From contig CAAGRO010000313.1 of assembly GCA_900772695.1 (NCBI GenBank), positions 1-6,013 on the forward strand: 6,013 nucleotides of DNA. The letters are read 5' to 3'. Source of the stretch: an uncultured Oribacterium sp. (GTDB taxonomy: Bacteria; Bacillota; Clostridia; Lachnospirales; Lachnospiraceae). The position numbers were made by a program, and so were the translations under genes. Shown one piece after another: positions 1-5,322 of this stretch. Every line of letters begins with the position of its first letter. Position 1 is the stretch's first letter. The notes below the pieces were generated by a model, which had not been told where the DNA came from, made no database searches, and saw only the letters and a program-made list of their open reading frames with translations.

Positions 1-9
1 CATCGGCAG

Positions 10-238
10 GCAGGGCCCAGGAGGGCAGGTAACCGAAACACAGTACTCCGTGACCGGAAAAATCACAAATCAGGCCCTAAGAACCAGTAAGCCCTCTAGC
101 AATCGCTGAGTTTTCCTGATGAAAACTCAGCGATGCTAGAGGGTCCAGGGAAAAGTACTAACTGGTTCTAAGGTCCTGATTTGGATTTATTCACGGTCTC
201 TCCGTATGGCTTCGGTTGCCTGCCCTCCGGGGTCCTGC
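10..238. repeat. Long imperfect palindrome (about 229 bp) downstream of the kinase gene
   Basis: The sequence folds on itself in three nested blocks. Outer block: 10-37 pairs with 211-238 (25 Watson-Crick pairs, 2 G-T, 1 mismatch of 28). Middle block: 66-88 pairs with 161-183 (21 of 23). Inner block: 92-115 pairs with 121-143 (23 pairs, one bulged A at 101) around the loop CTGAT at 116-120. The stretches between the outer and middle blocks (38-65 and 184-210) have nearly equal length and are weakly complementary, so the two arms look like diverged copies. The only large asymmetry is 144-160 against 89-91. No open frame of interest lies inside. Seen directly: the pairing. Inferred: a MITE-like or palindromic intergenic repeat, or a structured 3' RNA of the kinase transcript. 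The inner stem has no adjacent T-run, so it is not a standard intrinsic terminator. No target-site duplication is visible, and the left flank is only nine bases. Confidence 0.85.
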
Positions 239-250
239 GTGAACTGTGCA

Positions 251-1603
251 TCATTTCGGGAAGGTGATGGTGATCTTCGTGCCGTGGTTCAGCTGCGAGC
301 TGATGTCCACCTTTGCGTGATGGAGCTCAGCGACGTGCTTGACGATCGAGAGACCGAGGCCGGTGCCGCCGATGGCACGGCTGTGGGACTTGTCAACGCG
401 GAAGAAGCGCTCCCAGACGCGGTTCAGGTCCTCCTCCGGGATGCCGATGCCGTCATCCTGTACCGTGATGGACCTGCCTTCACAGATGACGTAGACATGC
501 CCATCCGGATGGTTGTACTTGATGGAGTTATCGATGAGATTATAGATCATCTCCTCGATGTTCGTACGGACACCGGTGATTTCTGCGCTGCCGCCCGAGA
601 GGTCGATGCTTACCTGATGCTTCATCGCCTTATCCCGCAGACGATGGATGATCGTCTCCGAAAGGAGATAGAGGTTCACCGGCTCCTGTTCCATCTCGAC
701 ACCGGCTTCCAGTCGGCTGAGATGCATGATGTCATCGATCAGCGCCAGCAGACGCTGCGACTCATCATAGATGGTGGTCGAGAACTCCCGAACATGGGCC
801 GCATCGGTCACCATACCATCCTTCATAAGCTCTGCGAAGCCGGAAATGCTCGTGAGCGGTGTTTTCAGCTCGTGCGAGACATTGGCCGAAAATTCTTCTC
901 TTACCTGCTGTGACTGTTTTACTGAATTCACAAATGGTCGTAGCTCCTCATAAACATCCTCATCCGTCAGGTCCACCGTCGGGGTATCCATCTTCTGAAT
1001 CTTCTCTGCCATATGATCGAGCGGTGCCACGATCTGGTGCGTCAGCCGGTTCGCCATCTGCGTTGCGAGCAGAAAGAGCAGCACCATGATGCTGAGAATC
1101 GCCGGCAGGATACGGAGGAAGATCCCGATGATATTCGAGGTCTCCAGACCGAGGCGGATCACATAGCGTCCGCCGGCGGTGAGCATCGCTGCATAGTGTG
1201 CATTTCGTCCGAGGGTCTTTGAAAGGCGCACCGCCTGTCCATAGCCCTTCGTCATGGCTTCCTCGATTTCCGTCCGGTCGAGATGCGAGTCCATGGTTTC
1301 GGTGTTTCCCTTCGAGTCATACCTGACCTGACCACTGCCCGCATCCACCAGGGTGATACGCAGCTGCGCGTTCTTCGAATTATGAATATCCTTCAGATAT
1401 TCATTCAGGAAATCCTCGACCTTCTCGTTCCCCTCTTCTGCGATTTCATTGATGCCGGCACAGAGCGCATCGGTCTGCAGCATCAGATTCTCATCGGTCT
1501 GCCTGTCGTAAAACTGAAAATACAGTACCTGGCTTGCAAGTGTACTGAGGATCAGTGCAAGCAGTGCTGTGATACATAGGCTTCTGTAAATACGCTGTTT
1601 CAA
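251..1603 (-). CDS. phoR: PhoR-type membrane sensor histidine kinase
   Basis: This 450-residue kinase probably autophosphorylates on a histidine and passes phosphate to the response regulator encoded just upstream. Domains in order: membrane segment at about 8-28, extracytoplasmic sensor region at about 30-157, second membrane segment at about 158-181, HAMP-like linker at about 182-205, dimerisation/phosphoacceptor domain with VSHELKTPL (H244), then the ATPase domain with N-box NLIDNSIKYN (355-364), G1 box DDGIGIP (383-389), F-box RFF (399-401) and G2 box GGTGLGLS (412-419). All catalytic motifs are intact. The start is TTG, with AGAGG seven bases upstream; an in-frame TAG two codons before it (1607-1609) excludes a longer protein, and the next methionine would remove the first membrane helix. 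I see no cytoplasmic PAS domain between HAMP and the H-box, unlike classical PhoR. The phosphate role is inferred from the pst-phoU context; the kinase family assignment is firm. Confidence 0.9.
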   Translation of the reverse strand: MKQRIYRSLCITALLALILSTLASQVLYFQFYDRQTDENLMLQTDALCAGINEIAEEGNEKVEDFLNEYLKDIHNSKNAQLRITLVDAGSGQVRYDSKGNTETMDSHLDRTEIEEAMTKGYGQAVRLSKTLGRNAHYAAMLTAGGRYVIRLGLETSNIIGIFLRILPAILSIMVLLFLLATQMANRLTHQIVAPLDHMAEKIQKMDTPTVDLTDEDVYEELRPFVNSVKQSQQVREEFSANVSHELKTPLTSISGFAELMKDGMVTDAAHVREFSTTIYDESQRLLALIDDIMHLSRLEAGVEMEQEPVNLYLLSETIIHRLRDKAMKHQVSIDLSGGSAEITGVRTNIEEMIYNLIDNSIKYNHPDGHVYVICEGRSITVQDDGIGIPEEDLNRVWERFFRVDKSHSRAIGGTGLGLSIVKHVAELHHAKVDISSQLNHGTKITITFPK

Positions 1604-1631
1604 TATCTATCCTCTTCTAATACGCTGTTTC
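1589..1631 (-). repeat. 13-bp direct repeat flanking the kinase ribosome binding site
   Basis: AATACGCTGTTTC occurs at 1589-1601 and again at 1619-1631, exactly 30 bases apart. One copy covers the start codon and codons 2-5 of the kinase gene; the other lies just upstream of the Shine-Dalgarno site. The unit between them holds the ribosome binding site. Loss of 30 bp by slippage between the copies would remove both the binding site and the start. Confidence 0.8.
1611..1615 (-). promoter_or_regulatory. Shine-Dalgarno site for the TTG start of the kinase gene
   Basis: AGAGG on the minus strand lies seven bases before the TTG at 1601-1603. This spacing, together with the upstream in-frame stop, decides the start in favour of TTG. 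Confidence 0.7.
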
Positions 1632-1640
1632 CACCTGCAT
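1617..1640 (-). other. Possible seven-codon leader peptide ahead of the kinase gene
   Basis: ATG CAG GTG GAA ACA GCG TAT TAG reads MQVETAY and ends 13 bases before the kinase TTG, in another frame. Its codons 2 and 3 (CAGGTGG) match the second arm of the hairpin at 1666-1690. The Shine-Dalgarno match upstream is poor. It may be chance; it is listed because of its position and its overlap with a possible alternative RNA pairing. Confidence 0.2.
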
Positions 1641-1665
1641 GAGGCACTGTCTGCCTAACGCATTT

Positions 1666-1690
1666 CAACCACCTGCTGTACAGGTGGTTG
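1666..1690 (-). promoter_or_regulatory. Perfect 10-bp hairpin between response regulator and kinase genes
   Basis: CAACCACCTG at 1666-1675 is perfectly complementary to CAGGTGGTTG at 1681-1690, with a five-base loop. No T-run follows on either strand, so it is not a standard intrinsic terminator. A second copy of CCACCTG at 1631-1637 could compete for the same arm, which gives two mutually exclusive folds. It may adjust kinase expression relative to the regulator through attenuation, processing or stability. The structure is seen; the role is inferred. Confidence 0.6.
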
Positions 1691-1737
1691 TTTCACAGTG
1701 GTCATGCTGCAGGCGGGTACCTTTTCGCACGATACCA

Positions 1738-2448
1738 TCAGTCCACGCTCAGACGGTAGCCGACGCCACGTACGGTTTTGATGTACTGCCCGGCTTCCCC
1801 AAGCTTCTGGCGAAGGGTCTTCACATGCATGTCGATCGTCCGGCTCTCGCCCTCATAATCATAATTCCATACATTGCCCATGATCTGATCACGGGTCAGT
1901 ACGAGCTCCTGATTATGCATCATATAGCTGAGAAGCTCAAACTCCTTCAGCGTGAGCTCCGGATGGAGCTCCTCGCCGCCTTCATGTACCGTCACGCGGT
2001 GCTTCGCCTCGTCGAGGGTGATTTCGTGGAAGCTGAGTGCAGGACGTACGACCTCCTCAGTCTCCGCCTGACTGCCCATCTTCGCACGACGAAGCAGGGC
2101 TTTGACACGGCTCAGCATCTCCATGACACCGAACGGCTTCGTCATGTAATCATCGGCACCGAGGTCGAGGGTGGCGACCTTATCCGCCTCGGCTGACTTC
2201 GCGGTCAGCATCATCACCGGAATCTCCGCGAACTTCGCGCTTCTCCGGAGACAGCGCAGGACCTGGATGCCATCGACGCCCGGCATCATGACATCCAAAA
2301 GCACCAGTGCCGGCTCGAACTTCTCGGCATCGTCGAGGAAGGACTGTCCATCGCTGAAGCCGCGCGCCTCGTAGCCATTGGCCGTCAGCGCATAGGTAAT
2401 CAGCTTCTGAATACTCTCATCGTCTTCTACAACTGCAATTCTCGTCAT
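1738..2448 (-). CDS. phoP: OmpR/PhoB-family response regulator (PhoP/PhoB type)
   Basis: This 236-residue protein has the normal family length. The receiver domain (about 1-120) has the acidic pair D9/D10, phosphoacceptor D52 in LLDVMMP, T82, and K104 in TKPF, so phosphorylation chemistry should be intact. A winged-helix DNA-binding domain follows (about 135-235) and ends in TVRGVGYRLSVD, typical of OmpR/PhoB proteins. When phosphorylated by the downstream kinase it should bind promoter repeats and activate phosphate-starvation genes. The ATG start is supported by AGGAG eight bases upstream. The kinase gene follows after 134 bp on the same strand. The family is certain. The PhoB/PhoP identity rests mainly on adjacency to phoU and pst genes, because paralogues such as WalR or VanR types share the same motifs. 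Confidence 0.92.
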   Translation of the reverse strand: MTRIAVVEDDESIQKLITYALTANGYEARGFSDGQSFLDDAEKFEPALVLLDVMMPGVDGIQVLRCLRRSAKFAEIPVMMLTAKSAEADKVATLDLGADDYMTKPFGVMEMLSRVKALLRRAKMGSQAETEEVVRPALSFHEITLDEAKHRVTVHEGGEELHPELTLKEFELLSYMMHNQELVLTRDQIMGNVWNYDYEGESRTIDMHVKTLRQKLGEAGQYIKTVRGVGYRLSVD

Positions 2449-2541
2449 CTCTTATCTCCTGTACTGTATGCACCCTGAACACCGCTGCATCCAGAACGGA
2501 ACAGGGATGCCGGCGGAAGCCGCTGCATTTCGCTTTTCCCT
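2449..2541 (-). promoter_or_regulatory. Structured 5' leader of the response-regulator gene
   Basis: The leader carries a good Shine-Dalgarno site, AGGAG at 2456-2460. It also holds overlapping inverted repeats. GCATCC (2487-2492) pairs with GGATGC (2505-2510), while ATGC (2507-2510) can instead pair with GCAT (2525-2528) around the inner stem CCGC/GCGG. CCGCTGCAT occurs twice, at 2482-2490 and 2520-2528. The two folds share 2507-2510 and exclude each other. I recognise no known riboswitch; this may simply be a stable leader. Confidence 0.4.
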
Positions 2542-2570
2542 ATTATAAAAAACTCTGGAATACCTGACTA
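2542..2570 (-). promoter_or_regulatory. Probable sigma-A promoter for the regulator-kinase pair
   Basis: On the minus strand a perfect TATAAT (2542-2547) lies about 94 bases upstream of the regulator ATG. At 17-bp spacing is TAGTCA (2565-2570), four of six matches to TTGACA. It would let the two-component pair be transcribed separately from the pst-phoU genes. The weak -35 would fit activator dependence, but I found no convincing tandem Pho box near it. Confidence 0.55.
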
Positions 2571-2616
2571 CGACAGAATGGAAATTTTCTGTTTAAATTC
2601 CCATCCATGATGTCGT
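2570..2616 (-). terminator. Stem-loop just after phoU, possible weak terminator
   Basis: Two nested stems start one base beyond the phoU stop: outer ACGACA (2570-2575) with TGTCGT (2611-2616), inner ATGGAAATTT (2578-2587) with AAATTCCCAT (2595-2604), including one G-T pair. On the minus strand a run of six T (2547-2552) follows only about 17 bases after the stem, separated by a very weak four-pair hairpin. It is therefore a poor fit to an intrinsic terminator and could instead protect the 3' end of the pst-phoU message. Confidence 0.4.
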
Positions 2617-2617
2617 T

Positions 2618-3382
2618 TTACTGAAAGCGTTTGAAAACGCGTTCATCGCGGGCGAGCTTCTTCTCTTCCATGGTCTTCTGATCGAAGGTATATTTTGTCA
2701 TCACCGGACGCTCGCCGGTGATGGAAAACTCCACCCACTCCGCCACATTCGTCGCATGATCACCGATACGCTCGAAATACTTCGCCACCATCAGGAAATC
2801 CAGCATCATCTCACCACGATCCGGATACTTCGCGATGAGTTCGACGATTTCCTTTTTGATTTCGTCAAACATGTTATCCACAACATCATCGGATTCCTGC
2901 ACACTCTTCGCAAGTGCGAGGTCCTTCTGGATGAAGGACTCCACCGCCCTCGTCACCATGCGCATCGTCGCGCTCGCCATATCCTGGATTCGAATCGCCG
3001 ACTCCATGCCATCCTGGTCCTTGCCGTAGAGATACTCTGCGATGTCAGCGATATCCGAGCACTGATCACCGATACGCTCGAGGTCTGAAATCATCTTCAG
3101 TGCCGAGCTGATGTAGCGAAGATCACGGGCTACCGGCTGCTGCTCCAGCAAGAGGCGGAGGCACTCCGACTCGATCAGTCGCTCGAGCTTATCGATTTCC
3201 GCATCTGACTCATATATCTTATTGATCATCTGGCGGCTCTTCTCGCTAAGCTCTGAACACTCTGCCGCTGCGATATCCTGCAGGGTCAGGGCCACCTGTC
3301 CGATACAGTTTTCACAGCAGGAGCCCATTTCAATCAGGTTCTGCTTCATCTCATCCAGCTGTCGATCCAACCTGCTACGCAT
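2618..3382 (-). CDS. phoU: Phosphate signalling protein PhoU
   Basis: PhoU is a cytoplasmic, all-helical protein of two similar three-helix bundles. It couples the Pst transporter to the PhoR-type kinase and restrains the Pho response when phosphate is plentiful. Both hallmark metal-binding helices are present: DLERIGDQCSDIAD (100-113) in the first repeat and YFERIGDHATNVAEWV (202-217) in the second. At 254 residues it is somewhat longer than most PhoU proteins (about 215-240). The extra length is a charged C-terminal tail after about residue 222, rich in Lys and Glu. A cysteine cluster CCENC (22-26) near the N-terminus is unusual in my experience of the family. The ATG start is strongly supported by AAGGAGG six bases upstream, a site that overlaps the stop codon of the preceding small ORF and suggests translational coupling. 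Confidence 0.96.
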   Translation of the reverse strand: MRSRLDRQLDEMKQNLIEMGSCCENCIGQVALTLQDIAAAECSELSEKSRQMINKIYESDAEIDKLERLIESECLRLLLEQQPVARDLRYISSALKMISDLERIGDQCSDIADIAEYLYGKDQDGMESAIRIQDMASATMRMVTRAVESFIQKDLALAKSVQESDDVVDNMFDEIKKEIVELIAKYPDRGEMMLDFLMVAKYFERIGDHATNVAEWVEFSITGERPVMTKYTFDQKTMEEKKLARDERVFKRFQ

Positions 3383-3388
3383 CCTGTT

Positions 3389-3395
3389 CCTCCTT
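3389..3395 (-). promoter_or_regulatory. phoU Shine-Dalgarno site overlapping the stop of the upstream small ORF
   Basis: AAGGAGG lies six bases before the phoU ATG and shares two bases with the TAA stop (3394-3396) of the 67-residue ORF. A ribosome finishing the small ORF would stop directly on the phoU initiation site. Confidence 0.85.
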
Positions 3396-3597
3396 ATATC
3401 TCACCATTCTGTACGATCTTCTGTGTGCGGCGCACATCACGCATGCGGTACGCCTCTGCCTTTTCCTTCTTTTTCTCCCGGAGACTGTTCCCCAGCTCCC
3501 ACCCGGCATCCTGCAGTCTTCCTGTCAGGAAGCGACGTGGCTTCGCCATCCATGTAAACCATGCCGCGAAGAGATCGAAAAAATCATAGCTTTTCAT
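3394..3597 (-). CDS. Uncharacterised small protein (67 residues) between pstB and phoU
   Basis: I do not recognise this protein. The first 20 residues are strongly aromatic and hydrophobic (YDFFDLFAAWFTWMAKP, 4-20), too polar for a clear membrane helix but suited to an amphipathic, membrane-touching or partner-binding helix. Residues 21-62 are rich in Arg and Lys (including REKKKEKAEAYR), probably helical. There is no signal peptide cleavage site, cysteine pair or known motif. Reality as a gene is supported by GGAGG (3607-3611) nine bases before its ATG, its position in a same-strand operon, and its stop codon overlapping the phoU Shine-Dalgarno site. It may act with PstB, PhoU or the kinase at the membrane, but that is only inferred from context. 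It could also be a non-conserved frame used for translational coupling. Confidence 0.65.
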   Translation of the reverse strand: MKSYDFFDLFAAWFTWMAKPRRFLTGRLQDAGWELGNSLREKKKEKAEAYRMRDVRRTQKIVQNGEI

Positions 3598-3712
3598 TCT
3601 ATTCTGCCTCCATACCTCGCCTCAGAGTACCTGCTCGCCGCAGCCGGATCTCCGGATGCCCCCGGCATTCTGTCTGCGGACGTTTCTCTCTTCATCGAAG
3701 CATCCTCTGAAC
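3598..3712 (-). other. Gap between pstB and the small ORF
   Basis: These 115 bases hold the Shine-Dalgarno site of the small ORF (GGAGG, 3607-3611) and two small stems (CCGG-ATCT-CCGG, and ATGCC-CCC-GGCAT in the adjacent bases). No T-run follows the stems, and I see no convincing promoter or terminator. Read-through from pstB into the small ORF and phoU is therefore likely. Confidence 0.5.
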
Positions 3713-4465
3713 TTAACCGAAACGTCCGGTGATGTAATCCTCTGTCCGCTTATCCTTCGGCATCGAGAACAGCTTTTCCGTCTTGTCTGCCTCGACCAGC
3801 TCTCCCAGAAGGAAGAACGCCGTCTTATCCGAGATACGGGTTGCCTGCTGCATATTATGGGTGACGATCACGATCGTAAAATCCTTCTTCAGCTGCAGGG
3901 TGAGGTCCTCGATCTTCGAGGTGGAAATCGGGTCCAGTGCGGAGGTCGGCTCATCCATGAGGAGTACATCCGGCTTGACCGCGAGTGCACGGGCGATGCA
4001 GAGACGCTGCTGCTGTCCGCCGGAAAGGCCGAGTGCGGACTTTCCGAGACGATCCTTCAGCTCATCCCAGATGGCCGTCTCGCGAAGAGAGGTCTCGACG
4101 ATCTCATCGAGCTCCTTCTTGTTGCGGATACCGTGGGTACGTGGGCCGTAGGCAACATTGTCATAGATGGACATCGGGAACGGATTCGGCTTCTGGAAGA
4201 CCATGCCGACCCGCTTACGAAGCGTATTGACATCGACATCCTTCTGATAGATGTCCTGCCCGTCAAGCAGGATCTGACCATCGACGCGGCAGCCTTCCAC
4301 CAGGTCGTTCATACGGTTCAGGGACTTGAGCAGTGTGGACTTGCCACAGCCGGACGGTCCGATGAAGGCCGTGATCTCATTCGGCGCAATGTTCAGATTG
4401 ATGTCGTGAAGCGCATGGAAAGCGCCATAATGCAGATTTACATCTTTGATTTCAAACTTATCCAT
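3713..4465 (-). CDS. pstB: Phosphate ABC transporter ATP-binding protein PstB
   Basis: PstB is the cytoplasmic ATPase that powers phosphate import through PstCA. At 250 residues it has the usual length, with every ABC motif intact: Walker A GPSGCGKST (36-44), Q-loop Q91, signature LSGGQQQR (147-154), Walker B VLLMDEP (167-173, catalytic E172), D-loop SALD (175-178) and switch H203 in VTHNMQQA. The phrases LLKSLNRMNDL and FQKPNPFPMSIYDNVAYGPR are characteristic of PstB rather than of other ABC ATPases. It follows pstA by 21 bases. The TAA stop of pstA is part of TAAGGAG, the only Shine-Dalgarno-like site, but this lies 17 bases before the ATG, much farther than normal. No in-frame alternative start exists closer to it, and the N-terminus MDKFEIKDVNLHYG fits the family. 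Confidence 0.98.
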   Translation of the reverse strand: MDKFEIKDVNLHYGAFHALHDINLNIAPNEITAFIGPSGCGKSTLLKSLNRMNDLVEGCRVDGQILLDGQDIYQKDVDVNTLRKRVGMVFQKPNPFPMSIYDNVAYGPRTHGIRNKKELDEIVETSLRETAIWDELKDRLGKSALGLSGGQQQRLCIARALAVKPDVLLMDEPTSALDPISTSKIEDLTLQLKKDFTIVIVTHNMQQATRISDKTAFFLLGELVEADKTEKLFSMPKDKRTEDYITGRFG

Positions 4466-4482
4466 AGTATTCGTTATTCTTT

Positions 4483-4488
4483 CTCCTT
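4483..4488 (-). promoter_or_regulatory. Remote Shine-Dalgarno-like site ahead of pstB
   Basis: AAGGAG on the minus strand overlaps the pstA stop codon, and 17 bases separate it from the pstB ATG. The spacing is too long for a standard site, so pstB translation may depend on coupling to pstA or on local structure that brings the two together. Confidence 0.45.
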
Positions 4489-5311
4489 ACGCCTTGGATG
4501 CAAGTTTCTTTGCCAGCATCGATGAGAGTGCATTGATCATCGTTACCACGAGAAGCAGTACCACTGCGGTTGCGTAGGACTGGTTCGTATAGAGGCCTTC
4601 GTTCGTGAGCACGTACATGTGGATCGCGAGGGTTCGTCCGGAGCCCATGATGGAGTTCGGAATGCCGGCGACCGTACCTGCGGTATAGATCAGCGCTGCC
4701 GTCTCACCGACGATACGTCCGATGGCGAGGATGATACCCGCGAGGATGCCCGGTACAGCGGATGGAAGCACGATGGAAAAGATCGTGCGAAGCTTACCGG
4801 CGCCGAGGCCCAGGGAGCCTTCCCGAAAAAGATCCGGCACCGCCTTCAGCGACTCCTCGGTCTGACGCATGATGAGCGGCAGGATCATGATGGAGATCGT
4901 GAGTGCACCACCGAGGATGGAGTAGCCGAAGTGCAGCTGGATGACGAACAGGAGGTATCCGAACAGTCCGTAAATGATGGACGGAATACCGGACAGGGTC
5001 TCGGTCGTGAGACGGATCAGCTCGACGAACTTCGATCCACGCTTCGCATACTCGACGAGGTAGATGGCCGACCCGACACCCATCGGAATCGCGATCAGAA
5101 GCGACAGCACGGTCATCACGATGGTGTTGATCATCGCCGGCATCAGCGATACGTTTTCCGTATTGTACTCCCAGGCGAAGAGGCTCGGCTTCAGGTACGG
5201 GATGCCGCGGATCAGGATATAGATGATGAGGAACAGCAGGGTACCGACGGTCAGTGCTGCAGCCAGCAGGGTCACCGCACGTAATAAAATGCTTTCAGTT
5301 TTCTGGTTCAT
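4487..5311 (-). CDS. pstA: Phosphate ABC transporter permease PstA
   Basis: PstA is one of the two membrane permeases that form the phosphate channel with PstC. At 274 residues it has family-typical length. Hydrophobic segments lie at about 12-35, 60-84, 108-127, 131-148, 184-206 and 245-266, giving the expected six helices. The cytoplasmic coupling (EAA) loop EGSLGLGAGKLRTIFSIVLP (164-183) contacts PstB. LSGIPSIIYGLFGYL (106-120) and GRIVGETAALIYTAG (198-212) are PstA signatures. The ATG start has GAGGG upstream at normal spacing and lies only 11 bases after the pstC stop, so the two permeases are tightly linked. Nothing is unusual within the gene. Confidence 0.97.
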   Translation of the reverse strand: MNQKTESILLRAVTLLAAALTVGTLLFLIIYILIRGIPYLKPSLFAWEYNTENVSLMPAMINTIVMTVLSLLIAIPMGVGSAIYLVEYAKRGSKFVELIRLTTETLSGIPSIIYGLFGYLLFVIQLHFGYSILGGALTISIMILPLIMRQTEESLKAVPDLFREGSLGLGAGKLRTIFSIVLPSAVPGILAGIILAIGRIVGETAALIYTAGTVAGIPNSIMGSGRTLAIHMYVLTNEGLYTNQSYATAVVLLLVVTMINALSSMLAKKLASKA

Positions 5312-5322
5312 GTCCTACCCTC

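Noticed and set aside
92..143. Intrinsic terminator for the kinase gene in the inner hairpin
   Set aside because: The stem is long and strong, but neither strand has a T-run just after it, so a standard terminator is not supported.
10..238. CRISPR array or retron-like RNA in the left-end repeat
   Set aside because: There are no regularly spaced direct repeats with variable spacers, and no reverse transcriptase or cas gene is in the window. The structure is a single inverted repeat.
206..913. Long plus-strand open frame (235 codons) opposite the kinase gene
   Set aside because: It is antisense to well-defined kinase domains, has no ribosome binding site, resembles no family, and begins inside the palindrome arm.
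2550..2616. Tandem Pho-box repeats upstream of the response regulator
   Set aside because: Single partial matches (TTAAAC, CTGTCG) are visible, but no second copy sits at the 11-bp spacing required for the PhoP/PhoB consensus.
3656..4525. Plus-strand open frame of 289 codons opposite pstB
   Set aside because: It fully overlaps a certain gene with all ABC motifs. The frame is open only because of the GC-rich codon pattern of pstB, and it has no start signal.
4619..5284. Plus-strand open frame of 221 codons opposite pstA
   Set aside because: Its composition is dominated by Asp, Arg, Gly and Gln, which is what an antisense read of membrane-protein codons gives.
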